Of a stretch of DNA of 64,000 nucleotides, positions 24,078 through 32,113 are shown in pieces; the first letter of the stretch is position 1, and every line of letters starts with the position of its first letter. The notes below the pieces were generated by a model. That model ran no database searches and had not been told where the DNA came from. It saw only the letters and a program-made list of their open reading frames with translations. The stretch covers positions 6,634,001-6,698,000 of the forward strand of contig NZ_RDTE01000003.1 in assembly GCF_004125265.1 (NCBI RefSeq). Direction: 5' to 3'. This stretch comes from Streptomyces lydicus (GTDB lineage Bacteria; Actinomycetota; Actinomycetes; Streptomycetales; Streptomycetaceae). Made by a program: the position numbers and the translations under genes.

Positions 24078-25256
24078 CTACGGCAACGCCAGCATCCGCT
24101 CGAGAGCCAGCTTCGCGAAGCTCTCCGTCTCGGCGTCGACCTGGATCCGGTTGACGACCTTCCCGGCGGCCAGCGACTCCAGGGCCCACACCAGGTGCGG
24201 GAGGTCGATGCGGTTCATCGTCGAGCAGAAGCAGACCGTCTTGTCGAGGAAGACGATCTCCTTGTCCTCCGCGGCGAAGCGGTTGGCCAGCCGGCGGACC
24301 AGGTTGAGCTCGGTGCCGATGGCCCACTTCGAGCCGCGCGGGGCGGCCTCCAGCGCCTTGATGATGTACTCCGTCGAGCCGACGTAGTCCGCCGCCGCCA
24401 CGACCTCGTGCTTGCACTCGGGGTGGACGAGGACGTTGACGCCCGGGATGCGGGCGCGCACGTCGTTGACCGACTCCAGCGAGAAGCGGCCGTGCACCGA
24501 GCAGTGGCCGCGCCACAGGATCATCTTCGCGGCCCGCAGCTCCTCGGTGGTCAGGCCGCCGTTCGGCTTGTGCGGGTTGTAGACCACACAGTCGTCCAGG
24601 GACAGGCCCATGTCGCGGACGGCGGTGTTGCGGCCCAGGTGCTGGTCGGGCAGGAACAGCACCTTCTCGCCCTGCTCGAAGGCCCAGTCCAGCGCCCGCT
24701 TGGCGTTGGAGGACGTACAGATCGTGCCACCGTGCTTGCCGGTGAAGGCCTTGATGTCGGCCGAGGAGTTCATGTACGAGACGGGGACGACCTGCTCGGC
24801 GACGCCGGCCTCGGTGAGCACGTCCCAGCACTCGGCGACCTGCTCGGCGGTGGCCATATCGGCCATCGAGCAGCCGGCGGCGAGGTCGGGGAGGATGACC
24901 TGCTGGTCGTCGCCGGTGAGGATGTCCGCGGCCTCCGCCATGAAGTGGACACCGCAGAAGACGATGTACTCGGCGTCCGGCCGGGCGGCGGCGTCCCGCG
25001 CGAGCTTGAAGGAGTCGCCGGTCACATCGGCGAACTCGATGACCTCGTCGCGCTGGTAGTGGTGCCCGAGGACGAAGACCTTGTCCCCGAGCTTCGCCTT
25101 GGCAGCGCGGGCGCGCTCGACGAGGTCGGGGTCCGACGGGGCCGGCAGGTCGCCGGGGCACTCCACACCGCGCTCGCTCTTCGGGTCGGCCTCACGGCCG
25201 AGGAGGAGCAGGGCCAGCGGGGTCGGCTGGACGTCCAGGGGCTGGGCGGTGGTCAC
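24078..25256 (-). CDS. nadA: Quinolinate synthase
   Basis: Iron-sulfur enzyme that condenses iminoaspartate with dihydroxyacetone phosphate to quinolinate in de novo NAD synthesis. The 392-residue product has the [4Fe-4S] cysteines in FCGVHFMAEAADIL (about Cys101), VHPECKHEV and VCFCSTMNRIDLPHL, plus GHHYQRDEV, VSYMNSSADIKAF and PHKPNGG. I chose GTG 25256 because GAGAGGG lies about 8 nt upstream; an in-frame extension to 25301 is not needed. nadB and nadC are not in the window. It is divergent from erpA, which inserts iron-sulfur clusters, and a hairpin repeat element follows its stop. Confidence 0.95.
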   Translation of the reverse strand: MTTAQPLDVQPTPLALLLLGREADPKSERGVECPGDLPAPSDPDLVERARAAKAKLGDKVFVLGHHYQRDEVIEFADVTGDSFKLARDAAARPDAEYIVFCGVHFMAEAADILTGDDQQVILPDLAAGCSMADMATAEQVAECWDVLTEAGVAEQVVPVSYMNSSADIKAFTGKHGGTICTSSNAKRALDWAFEQGEKVLFLPDQHLGRNTAVRDMGLSLDDCVVYNPHKPNGGLTTEELRAAKMILWRGHCSVHGRFSLESVNDVRARIPGVNVLVHPECKHEVVAAADYVGSTEYIIKALEAAPRGSKWAIGTELNLVRRLANRFAAEDKEIVFLDKTVCFCSTMNRIDLPHLVWALESLAAGKVVNRIQVDAETESFAKLALERMLALP

Positions 25257-25659
25257 AACACGCACCCTCTCTTTTCTTCGATGAGCGCGGCGCAGCCGCA
25301 TCCGTGGGAGCCGGTGTGTCCACCGGGAGCCTTTTCGTCTATATGACGCTATCTATCATAGCCGCTTCACGTCACTTTGACGATGGCCATTGTGTCGATG
25401 TGACGCATCAGCACCCCCGTCCTCACCCCGTCCTCGCCCCGTCCTCGCCCCCGGCGGTCCGCCGTGTGCGGTCGGCCACGTGTTCCCGGCGGCCGGTGTG
25501 CGAGCATGAGGAGAGAACAAGGCGAGAGGCTCGCCCGGACGGTGTCCGGAAACCGGCTTCTCGGCAATTCGCGCCCAGCCGGAATTAATCCGGGACGTCG
25601 CCGGTTGCAGCTGGTTGCATCCGATGACAAGCGGTCCGTACAACCCGGGAGAGATGTAG
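25257..25659. promoter_or_regulatory. Divergent nadA/erpA promoter region
   Basis: 403 bp of unusually A/T-rich DNA for this genome between divergent nadA and erpA. On the minus strand TATGAT (25355-25360) is a good -10 candidate for nadA. It overlaps the inverted repeat TATGA-N9-TCATA (25342-25346 and 25356-25360), a possible operator. Several TGACG motifs lie between 25344 and 25410. No coding sequence is supported here. Confidence 0.45.
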
Positions 25660-26013
25660 ATGAGCGTTCAGGACGAGACCACCGTCAGCGACGGCATCAT
25701 CCTGTCCGACGCGGCCGCGTCGAAGGTCAAGAGCCTGCTGGAGCAGGAAGGCCGGGACGACCTCGCCCTGCGGGTGGCCGTTCAGCCCGGCGGCTGCTCC
25801 GGTCTGCGCTACCAGCTCTTCTTCGACGAGCGTTCGCTCGACGGCGATGTCGTCAAGGACTTCGACGGTGTCAAGGTCGTCACCGACCGGATGAGCGCCC
25901 CCTACCTGGGCGGTGCCTCCATCGACTTCGTCGACACCATCGAGAAGCAGGGCTTCACGATCGACAACCCGAACGCCACCGGCTCCTGCGCCTGCGGCGA
26001 CTCCTTCAGCTAA
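25660..26013 (+). CDS. erpA: A-type iron-sulfur cluster insertion protein
   Basis: A 117-residue HesB/IscA/ErpA-family carrier that passes Fe-S clusters to apoproteins. The three conserved cysteines are present: Cys46 in PGGCSG and Cys110/Cys112 in GSCACGDSF at the C-terminus. ATG 25660 is preceded by GGGAGA. Its divergent neighbour nadA is an Fe-S enzyme and a probable client. It stands alone with its own strong U-tailed terminator. ErpA versus IscA cannot be settled by sequence alone, but this is the usual single actinobacterial copy. Confidence 0.93.
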   Translation: MSVQDETTVSDGIILSDAAASKVKSLLEQEGRDDLALRVAVQPGGCSGLRYQLFFDERSLDGDVVKDFDGVKVVTDRMSAPYLGGASIDFVDTIEKQGFTIDNPNATGSCACGDSFS

Positions 26014-26094
26014 GGAGCGCGGGCTCCGGCTGAAGACCACGGGCTCCGGCGACGGAGCACGGACCCTCAGCCGAGGAGCACGGCAGTAGCTCGT

Positions 26095-26140
26095 CGAAAG
26101 GCGGCGCCCCCCCGAGTGGGGGAGCGCCGCCTTTCGTTTT
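26095..26140 (+). terminator. Rho-independent terminator behind erpA
   Basis: A 13-bp stem (26095-26107 with 26124-26136), extended inside by C-run/G-run pairing, and followed by TTTT. It is the most canonical terminator in the window. Confidence 0.9.
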
Positions 26141-26201
26141 CCCGCCTCCGTGCTGCCGGTCGCGCCGACCGGTGCCACCGAGGCGCCCGCACCGCGTCCG
26201 G

Positions 26202-26258
26202 CTCACCGCCCGGGCACGGACTCACCGCCCGGGCGCAAACTCACCGCTTGGGCACGGA
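26202..26258 (-). repeat. Three tandem 19-bp units across a stop codon
   Basis: Units 26202-26220, 26221-26239 and 26240-26258, each CTCACCGC(CC/TT)GGGC(AC/GC)..A. On the minus strand the gene end reads into unit 3, which contains the TGA (26241-26243); units 2 and 1 repeat the TGA in the same context. Confidence 0.85.
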
Positions 26259-27752
26259 CTCGCCGGTCGACACATCGACCACCTTCCGGCCGTCCAGCGG
26301 CTTCTGCAGCGTCACGGTCTTGGTGAACTCCTTGGCGATCTTCACGCAGACCTGGCCCGGCTTCTTGTCCTTGCCGGTGACCTTGGTCTTCACGGTGTTG
26401 CCGGACTCCTCGGCGCTCACCGAGTAGACACTGCACACCCCGCCCCAGAAGTGCACCGTCAGCTTCTTGCCGCCGTCACCCACGTCGTACGACTCCAGGG
26501 CCATCGCCCCGGGCTTGCCGGACGGCTTCGTCGCGCTCGGCGACCCGCCGCCGCCCCGGTGGGCCAGGTACTTCGGGTTCACCGCCGGGTGCGCGATCGT
26601 CGAGGTGTCGTCCGGGCCGTTGCCCGGCTGGCGCACCTTGTACAGCCACGACGGCACCAGCGCCTGCCCGCCGTCCACGTACTGCACCGAGAGGCCGAAG
26701 ACGGCGCCGGTCACGTCCGACGGCTGCTGTGCCTTCGTCGGCGCCGGCTCGCACGGGGCTATCCCGCCGCCCTTGCCCCCCTTGTCGTCCTTGCCGCCCT
26801 TGTCACCGGGCGCCGAGGGGCAGCCGGCCGGTGTGCGGCCCTCGCCCTCGTTCAGCCGGTCCAGCGTCTTGTCGGCGTTCAGCACCGGATAGACCGCGCC
26901 CTTGGCCGGGTTCGCCAACTGGCCGCTGCCGCCGACCACCTGGCCGTCCGAGCCGACCTGGAGGTCGCTCTGCCAGCCGTACGTCGGCAGCCCGCCGAGC
27001 ACCGGATTCGCGCTGACGATCCGCACCGCGCCGGACAGCCCGCCCGCGTCGAGCCGGGCATTCTCCTGGCCGAGCGCCTTCAGCACCGGCCGCACGGCCT
27101 TCTCGGCCTTCTCCGGCGACACCGCGCCCTTGCTGTCGTCCTCGGTCGTGACGTCCCCGCCGCCGCGGTACGAAGGACAGCCGGGCCGGCCTGACGGCGC
27201 CGCGCCGGCGGCCTGGTCCTTGCCGCCCTTCGGGGAGGCGGGCAGGGCACAGTTCGTGCCGCCCGGCGTGCCGTACTGCGAGTACGTCCAGGCGCCCGAG
27301 CCGGACTTCTTCACCTCCAGGACGGGGCTGCGGGCGTCGCGTGTCAGCCCGCCGACCTTCCAGGAGGTGCCCTCCGAGCGCACCTTTCCGGACACGTCCA
27401 GCGCCTTCGCCAGCCGTTCCACCGACTCGCGGCTGATCTCGCCCTTGGGGCGGTACACCGGCGCGGACGCCGGACCGCCGGGCAGCTGCTTCACCGCCCG
27501 GTACTTCGCGCCCTGGGGGTTGGGCTCGCCGGCCGCGATCGAGCCGCCGCCGGTGTAGCCGTCGAGCGCCAGCGGTGGCGGGTCGCCCTTGGCCGCTGAA
27601 CCCGCGCCTTCGTTGCCGGTCGCGGACGAGACCCAGTACGCCGCGCCGCCCCCGGCGAGAAGTACCGCCGCGGCCATCGAGGCGACCACCATGGGGGTGC
27701 GCCGCCTGCGCTCCTTGGGGTTCGGGGTGTCGGTGGTGTCCTCGGTGTTCAC
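26241..27752 (-). CDS. Membrane-anchored extracytoplasmic protein, function unknown
   Basis: 503 residues: a short cytosolic basic N-terminus (PNPKERRRRTP), one transmembrane helix (MVVASMAAAVLLAGGGAAYWV, about residues 21-41) and a large extracytoplasmic region rich in Gly, Pro, Lys and Ser with six Cys. No catalytic motif is recognised. Ordered segments (GWQSDLQVGSDGQVVGGSGQLA, VPSWLYKVRQPG, LTVHFWGGVCSVYSVSAEESG) alternate with low-complexity Gly/Lys/Asp runs. I recognise it as a conserved Streptomyces protein without known role. Start ATG 27752. The region around its stop codon is a tandem repeat. Confidence 0.82.
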   Translation of the reverse strand: MNTEDTTDTPNPKERRRRTPMVVASMAAAVLLAGGGAAYWVSSATGNEGAGSAAKGDPPPLALDGYTGGGSIAAGEPNPQGAKYRAVKQLPGGPASAPVYRPKGEISRESVERLAKALDVSGKVRSEGTSWKVGGLTRDARSPVLEVKKSGSGAWTYSQYGTPGGTNCALPASPKGGKDQAAGAAPSGRPGCPSYRGGGDVTTEDDSKGAVSPEKAEKAVRPVLKALGQENARLDAGGLSGAVRIVSANPVLGGLPTYGWQSDLQVGSDGQVVGGSGQLANPAKGAVYPVLNADKTLDRLNEGEGRTPAGCPSAPGDKGGKDDKGGKGGGIAPCEPAPTKAQQPSDVTGAVFGLSVQYVDGGQALVPSWLYKVRQPGNGPDDTSTIAHPAVNPKYLAHRGGGGSPSATKPSGKPGAMALESYDVGDGGKKLTVHFWGGVCSVYSVSAEESGNTVKTKVTGKDKKPGQVCVKIAKEFTKTVTLQKPLDGRKVVDVSTGESVPKR

Positions 27753-28265
27753 CGCATCGCTCCTTCGGCTCCGCTGAACATCTGACGTGCCATCCTCCGT
27801 GAGGTGACGCCGATGGGACGGAGCGGGGGTGGATACGGTTCCGCTCGGGCGGCCGGTCAGCCGCCGTACCGGGACATTTCAGTCGCCGTACTCGGACATT
27901 CCGTCCACGAGCGCGGCCGAACGGGAGGGGACCTCGACGCCGTGCAGATCGGCGGCGCGTCCCGGCGCGGGCGCGGATCGCCGCCCGGACGTCCACCGGT
28001 CCGCCATCCGTGCGCAGTCGCCGCGCAGCTCGTCGAGCGATTCGGGGTCCTGCGCGGCGGGCGAGACGCCCTCACGCGGTGTGACGGCTTTCACAGGTTT
28101 GGTCATAGGGGCACCGTACGCAGCCATATAGCGACGAGAAAGACCTACTATTGGGTAGTTTCAGCCATTCCAAGTGTCCGGGATGACCGGGTGGCACGCG
28201 ACCCCTGCAGGTAGCGTGGCTACACGTCAGCCCGCCCCTACGCCTTCCGCAGGAGCAGACCCGTC
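27753..28265. other. 513-bp intergenic region upstream of the PfkB gene
   Basis: Holds promoters for the divergent membrane protein and sugar-kinase genes and one weak candidate ORF (27879-28127, minus). Near 28140-28165 an A/T-rich segment includes CTACTATTGGGTAG, whose ends are complementary, a possible operator or promoter element. No other structure is convincing. Confidence 0.4.
27879..28127 (-). CDS. Possible small protein, weak evidence
   Basis: An 82-codon frame starting MAAYGAPMTKPVKAVTP, or from Met8 at 28106. It uses mostly G/C third positions but neither start has a clear ribosome binding site, and no family is recognised. The N-terminal part (TKPVKAVTPREGV) is plausible protein and the C-terminal half is low-complexity. 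It could be a chance frame. Confidence 0.3.
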   Translation of the reverse strand: MAAYGAPMTKPVKAVTPREGVSPAAQDPESLDELRGDCARMADRWTSGRRSAPAPGRAADLHGVEVPSRSAALVDGMSEYGD

Positions 28266-29240
28266 GTGCGTATCGCAGTCACCGGCTCCATCGCCACCGA
28301 CCACCTGATGACCTTCCCCGGCCGCTTCGCCGATCAGTTGGTCGCCGACCAGCTGCATACGGTCTCCCTCTCGTTCCTGGTCGACGAGCTCGACGTCCGC
28401 CGCGGCGGCGTCGCCGCCAACATCTGCTTCGGCATGGGCCAGCTCGGCACCGAGCCGATCCTGGTCGGTGCCGCCGGCAACGACTTCGAGGAGTACCGCG
28501 CCTGGCTCGACCGCCACGGCGTCGACACCCGCTCCGTCCGCATCTCCGAGGTGCTGCACACCGCGCGCTTCGTGTGCACCACCGACGCCGACCACAACCA
28601 GATCGGCTCGTTCTACACCGGCGCGATGAGCGAGGCCCGGCTGATCGAGCTGCAGCACGTGGCCGAGCGGGTCGGCGGCCTGGACCTCGTCGTGATCGGC
28701 GCGGACGACCCCGAGGCGATGATCCGGCACACCGAGGAGTGCCGGACCCGCGGTATCCCCTTCGGTGCCGACTTCTCCCAGCAGATCGCCCGGATGGACG
28801 GCGACGCCATCCGCACTCTCCTGGCGGACGCGGCCTACCTCTTCTCCAACGAATACGAGAAGGGCCTGATCGAGTCCAAGACGGGCTGGACCGACGAGGA
28901 GATCCTGGCCAAGGTCGGCACCCGCGTCACCACCCTCGGCGCCAACGGCGTCCGCATCGAGCGGGTCGGCGAGCCGGTCATCGAGGTCGGCGTCCCGGAG
29001 GAGAACGTCAAGGCCGACCCCACCGGCGTCGGCGACGCCTTCCGGGCCGGCTTCCTGTCCGGTCTGGCCTGGGGCGTCGGCCTGGAGCGCGCCGCCCAGA
29101 TCGGCTGCATGCTGGCGACGCTGGTCATCGAGACCGTCGGCACCCAGGAGTACGAGCTGCACCGCAGCCACTTCATGGACCGCTTCACCAAGGCCTACGG
29201 CGACGAGGCTGCGGCCGAGGTCCAGCAGCACCTGGCCTGA
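28266..29240 (+). CDS. PfkB-family carbohydrate/nucleoside kinase
   Basis: A 324-residue ribokinase-fold kinase. Both PfkB motifs are visible: the N-terminal RRGGVAANICFGMGQLG (substrate-binding di-Gly) and the C-terminal DPTGVGDAFRAGFLSGLAWG with the anion-hole GVGD and catalytic Asp. Its length and the middle blocks (FSNEYEKGLIESKTGW, TLGANGVRIE) fit the actinobacterial adenosine/sugar kinase group; the natural substrate is not certain. GTG 28266 has AGGAG upstream. Convergent with the desulfurase-TusA gene, only 11 bp between their stops. Confidence 0.9.
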   Translation: MRIAVTGSIATDHLMTFPGRFADQLVADQLHTVSLSFLVDELDVRRGGVAANICFGMGQLGTEPILVGAAGNDFEEYRAWLDRHGVDTRSVRISEVLHTARFVCTTDADHNQIGSFYTGAMSEARLIELQHVAERVGGLDLVVIGADDPEAMIRHTEECRTRGIPFGADFSQQIARMDGDAIRTLLADAAYLFSNEYEKGLIESKTGWTDEEILAKVGTRVTTLGANGVRIERVGEPVIEVGVPEENVKADPTGVGDAFRAGFLSGLAWGVGLERAAQIGCMLATLVIETVGTQEYELHRSHFMDRFTKAYGDEAAAEVQQHLA

Positions 29241-29251
29241 GAGGCCCGGTT

Positions 29252-30742
29252 TCAGGCGCGGCGCCGCACGACGTAGGCGGCGCCGCGCTCGGCCGCCCGC
29301 TCGCCCACGTACTCCTGGTCGCGCATGGTGCACCAGGCCGGGATGTCCTGCCGGGCGGCCTCGTCGTCGGAGAGCACCGTCACCGTCCCGCCGACCGGCA
29401 CCTCGCCGATCACCTTCGCCAGCTCGATGACCGGGATGGGGCAGCGCTTGCCCAGCGAGTCGACGACCAGCCCGGCGGGCTCGGCAGCATCGGCGGGTTC
29501 GGTGGCATCCCCGGGCCCAGCGGCATCCCCGGCTCCGGCGGCCTCGGTGGTCTCCCCGGCCCCCGCAGTCTCGGCAGTCTCCCCGGCCCCGGCGGTCTCC
29601 CCGGCCCCCGCCGCCGGGACACCCAGCCGCTCCCGCACCGCGCGCACCACCCGCGGCAGCACCTCCAAGAAGCGCTCCACGTCCGCCTCGGCAGTGCCAT
29701 ACGGCAGCGAGACCCGGACATTCCCCTCGGACAGCACACCCATCGCCCGCAGCACATGGCTCGGCGTCAGGGTGCTGGAGGTGCACGACGATCCGGACGA
29801 CACCGAGAAACCCGCCCGGTCGAGCTCGTGCAGCAGGGCCTCTCCGTCGACATAGAGACAGGAGAAGGTGACGAGATGGGGGAGGCGGTTCACCGGATCG
29901 CCGACCACCTCCACGTCCGGGACCAGCTGAGGCACCCGTGTCCTGATCCGGTCCACCAGCCGCCGCAGCCGCGCTGCCTCGTCCCCGGTCTCCGCGCGCA
30001 GCGCCCGCAGGGACGCCGCCGCGGCCACGACGGCGGGGATGTTCTCGAAGCCCGCACTGCGGCCCGACTCCCGCTCGTCCCGCGGCCCCTGGGGCGCGAA
30101 CCGGGTCCCCTTGCGGACGGCGAGCAGCCCCACGCCGGGCGGTCCGCCCCATTTGTGGGCACTCGCCGTCAGCAGCGACCAGGCGCCGGGCACCGGCCCC
30201 CACGGCAGCGACTGCGCGGCGTCCACCAGGAGGGGGACGCCCGCCTCCCGGCAGAGCGCGGCCACCTCCTCGACCGGTTGTGCGGTTCCCACCTCGTGGT
30301 TGGCGGACTGGAGGGCGACCAGCGCGGTGTCCGGGCCGAGCGCGGCGGCCACCTCGCCGGGCGCCACCCGGCCCGTACGGTCCACGGCCAGCTCCGCGCT
30401 GCTGCCGCCGGCCGCCTCGTGGACCTCGGCGGCGTGCAGGACACAGGAGTGCTCCACGGCGGAGTACAGCAGCCGGCGGCCGGACCGCCGGCGGGCCGCG
30501 AGTGCGCCGGAAACCCCCGTATGTACCGCCTGCGTCCCCGAAGGGGTGAAAACCAGTTCGTCGGGGCGGCAGCCCACGGCCCCGGCCGCGGCCTCCCGCG
30601 CGGCGTCCAGCAGCAGCCGGGCGCGCCGCCCCTCCCGGTAGAGGCGGGCCGGGTCGGCCCAGCCCTCGTCGAGCGAGGCGAGCAGGGCCTCGCGGGCGAC
30701 CGGATGCAGGGGGGCGGCCGACGCCGCGTCGAAATAGGGCAC
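29252..30742 (-). CDS. Cysteine desulfurase fused to TusA-like sulfurtransferase
   Basis: 496 residues in two domains. Residues 1-375 are a class V aminotransferase-fold cysteine desulfurase: PLP lysine in SAHKWGG (Lys197), HE near NHEVGT, DAAQSLP, and the mobile-loop catalytic Cys in SSGSSCTSS (Cys320). Residues 425-496 are a TusA/SirA domain with GKRCPIPVIELAK (sulfur-accepting Cys434). They are joined by a repeated AGAGET-type linker (about 377-424). The fusion should hand persulfide sulfur from desulfurase to TusA in cis, for tRNA thiolation or molybdenum cofactor. I chose GTG 30742, just before the PYFDAASAAPLHP start block; GGAGG lies about 15 nt upstream, a long spacing. A frame to 32083 is the antisense shadow of ctaC. 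Confidence 0.9.
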   Translation of the reverse strand: MPYFDAASAAPLHPVAREALLASLDEGWADPARLYREGRRARLLLDAAREAAAGAVGCRPDELVFTPSGTQAVHTGVSGALAARRRSGRRLLYSAVEHSCVLHAAEVHEAAGGSSAELAVDRTGRVAPGEVAAALGPDTALVALQSANHEVGTAQPVEEVAALCREAGVPLLVDAAQSLPWGPVPGAWSLLTASAHKWGGPPGVGLLAVRKGTRFAPQGPRDERESGRSAGFENIPAVVAAAASLRALRAETGDEAARLRRLVDRIRTRVPQLVPDVEVVGDPVNRLPHLVTFSCLYVDGEALLHELDRAGFSVSSGSSCTSSTLTPSHVLRAMGVLSEGNVRVSLPYGTAEADVERFLEVLPRVVRAVRERLGVPAAGAGETAGAGETAETAGAGETTEAAGAGDAAGPGDATEPADAAEPAGLVVDSLGKRCPIPVIELAKVIGEVPVGGTVTVLSDDEAARQDIPAWCTMRDQEYVGERAAERGAAYVVRRRA

Positions 30743-31150
30743 GTACGAGACGTTAGTCCTCCGGCTCGGGGCCGGGGGCGGCCCCGGCCCCGCCGTGCGG
30801 CGGCGCACGGCTCCCGGGTGCGGCCGGCGGGTGGGGGAGCCCCCGGTCGACCTCCCCGGGAAGGCCCCCGGCCAGCATGCGCGGGCCCGGCCGGGCGCGG
30901 CGTCAGATGCCTGGTGGAAGCGGGTATTCGGCCGGTATCCGGGGGTTCGGCGGGCGCCTCCCGGAAGCCCTGGCCACCCCTTAGGGGTGCGTCGCGGCGC
31001 GTTGGGCACCCTCCCCGCGCGACCCCAAATAGCGTCCAGTAAGGTTTGGCCCGCATAAACATCCAAACCCCTGCCCGACGCAGGGCGGCGACCGACCAGC
31101 GAGTAAGGCCGCAGCCGACCGCGCGGGCGAGACTCTCGGGAAGGCGCTAC
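30743..31150. promoter_or_regulatory. Divergent region upstream of ctaC
   Basis: 408 bp between the desulfurase-TusA and ctaC starts. It contains a 10-bp G/C hairpin (30768-30777 with 30782-30791) and, 82 bp before ctaC, the inverted repeat GGTTTGG-N13-CCAAACC (31043-31049 and 31063-31069) around an A/T-rich CATAAACAT core, a plausible operator or promoter for the oxidase operon. Confidence 0.45.
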
Positions 31151-32113
31151 GTGAGTCCCAACGGCTCCGACCGCTCGTCGCGGCGCCCGATGCGGCGGAA
31201 GCTGCCGCAGGTGCTTGCTGCGGGCCTGGTCCTGGCGACCGCTACTGGTTGCACATATAAGGACTTCCCCCGCCTCGGCATGCCAACGCCCGTCACCGAC
31301 GAGGCGCCGCGGATCCTCTCTCTTTGGCAGGGCTCCTGGGCCGCCGCCCTCGCAACGGGCGTGCTGGTCTGGGGCCTGATCATCTGGAGCGTGATCTTCC
31401 ACCGCCGCAGCAGGTCCAAGGTGGAGGTCCCCCCGCAGACGCGGTACAACATGCCGATCGAGGCGTTGTACACGATCGTCCCGTTCATCATCATCGCGGT
31501 GCTGTTCTACTTCACCGCGCGCGATGAGAGCGCAATCCTCAAGACCTCCAAGAAGCCCGACCACATCGTCAACGTGGTCGGCTTCCAGTGGAGCTGGGCG
31601 TTCAACTACCTGGAGAACGTGGACGGCAAGAAGTCGACCTCGAACATCAACTCCAGCGCACTGGACGGGATCCCGACCAAGTGGAAGAAGGGCGCTCCGG
31701 CCGGTGCCGACGGCGTCTACGACTCGGGCACCCCGGGCGAGCGCAACCCGCAGACCGGCAACCCGGGCCCGACCCTGTGGCTGCCGAAGGGCGAGACCGT
31801 CCAGTTCGTGCTGACCTCTCGTGACGTCATCCACTCCTTCTGGGTGGTGCCCTTCCTGATGAAGCAGGACGTCATCCCGGGCCACACCAACGTCTTCGAG
31901 GTGACCCCCAACAAGGAGGGCACCTTCATGGGCAAGTGCGCCGAGCTCTGCGGAGTCGACCACTCCCGGATGCTCTTCAACGTCAAGGTCGTCTCCCCTG
32001 AGCGGTACCGGGAGCACCTGAAGGACCTGGCGAAGAAGGGCCAGACCGGATACCTGCCGTCGGGCATCGCGCAGACGGATCACGCCAGGAATGCGGAGAC
32101 CAAGAACCAGTGA
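31151..32113 (+). CDS. ctaC: Cytochrome c oxidase subunit II
   Basis: The CuA subunit that receives electrons for the aa3 oxidase. The 320-residue product has a lipoprotein-type signal (VLATATGC, Cys34), two transmembrane helices ([18 protein letters not shown] and [15 protein letters not shown]), QWSWAFNY, and a cupredoxin domain with the CuA ligands in DVIHSFW and [13 protein letters not shown] chose GTG 31151 with AAGG upstream; the frame extends to 31046 without a site. It overlaps ctaD by 4 bp. An actinobacterial insert precedes the cupredoxin core ([19 protein letters not shown]). Confidence 0.95.
   Translation: MSPNGSDRSSRRPMRRKLPQVLAAGLVLATATGCTYKDFPRLGMPTPVTDEAPRILSLWQGSWAAALATGVLVWGLIIWSVIFHRRSRSKVEVPPQTRYNMPIEALYTIVPFIIIAVLFYFTARDESAILKTSKKPDHIVNVVGFQWSWAFNYLENVDGKKSTSNINSSALDGIPTKWKKGAPAGADGVYDSGTPGERNPQTGNPGPTLWLPKGETVQFVLTSRDVIHSFWVVPFLMKQDVIPGHTNVFEVTPNKEGTFMGKCAELCGVDHSRMLFNVKVVSPERYREHLKDLAKKGQTGYLPSGIAQTDHARNAETKNQ

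Noticed and set aside
29480-29620. Tandem DNA repeats as an intergenic minisatellite
   Set aside because: They lie in frame within the linker of the desulfurase-TusA gene and encode AGAGET-type repeats.
29252-32083. 943-codon frame extending the desulfurase-TusA fusion by ~450 residues
   Set aside because: The extension is antisense to ctaC and low-complexity; the desulfurase fold begins at 30742.
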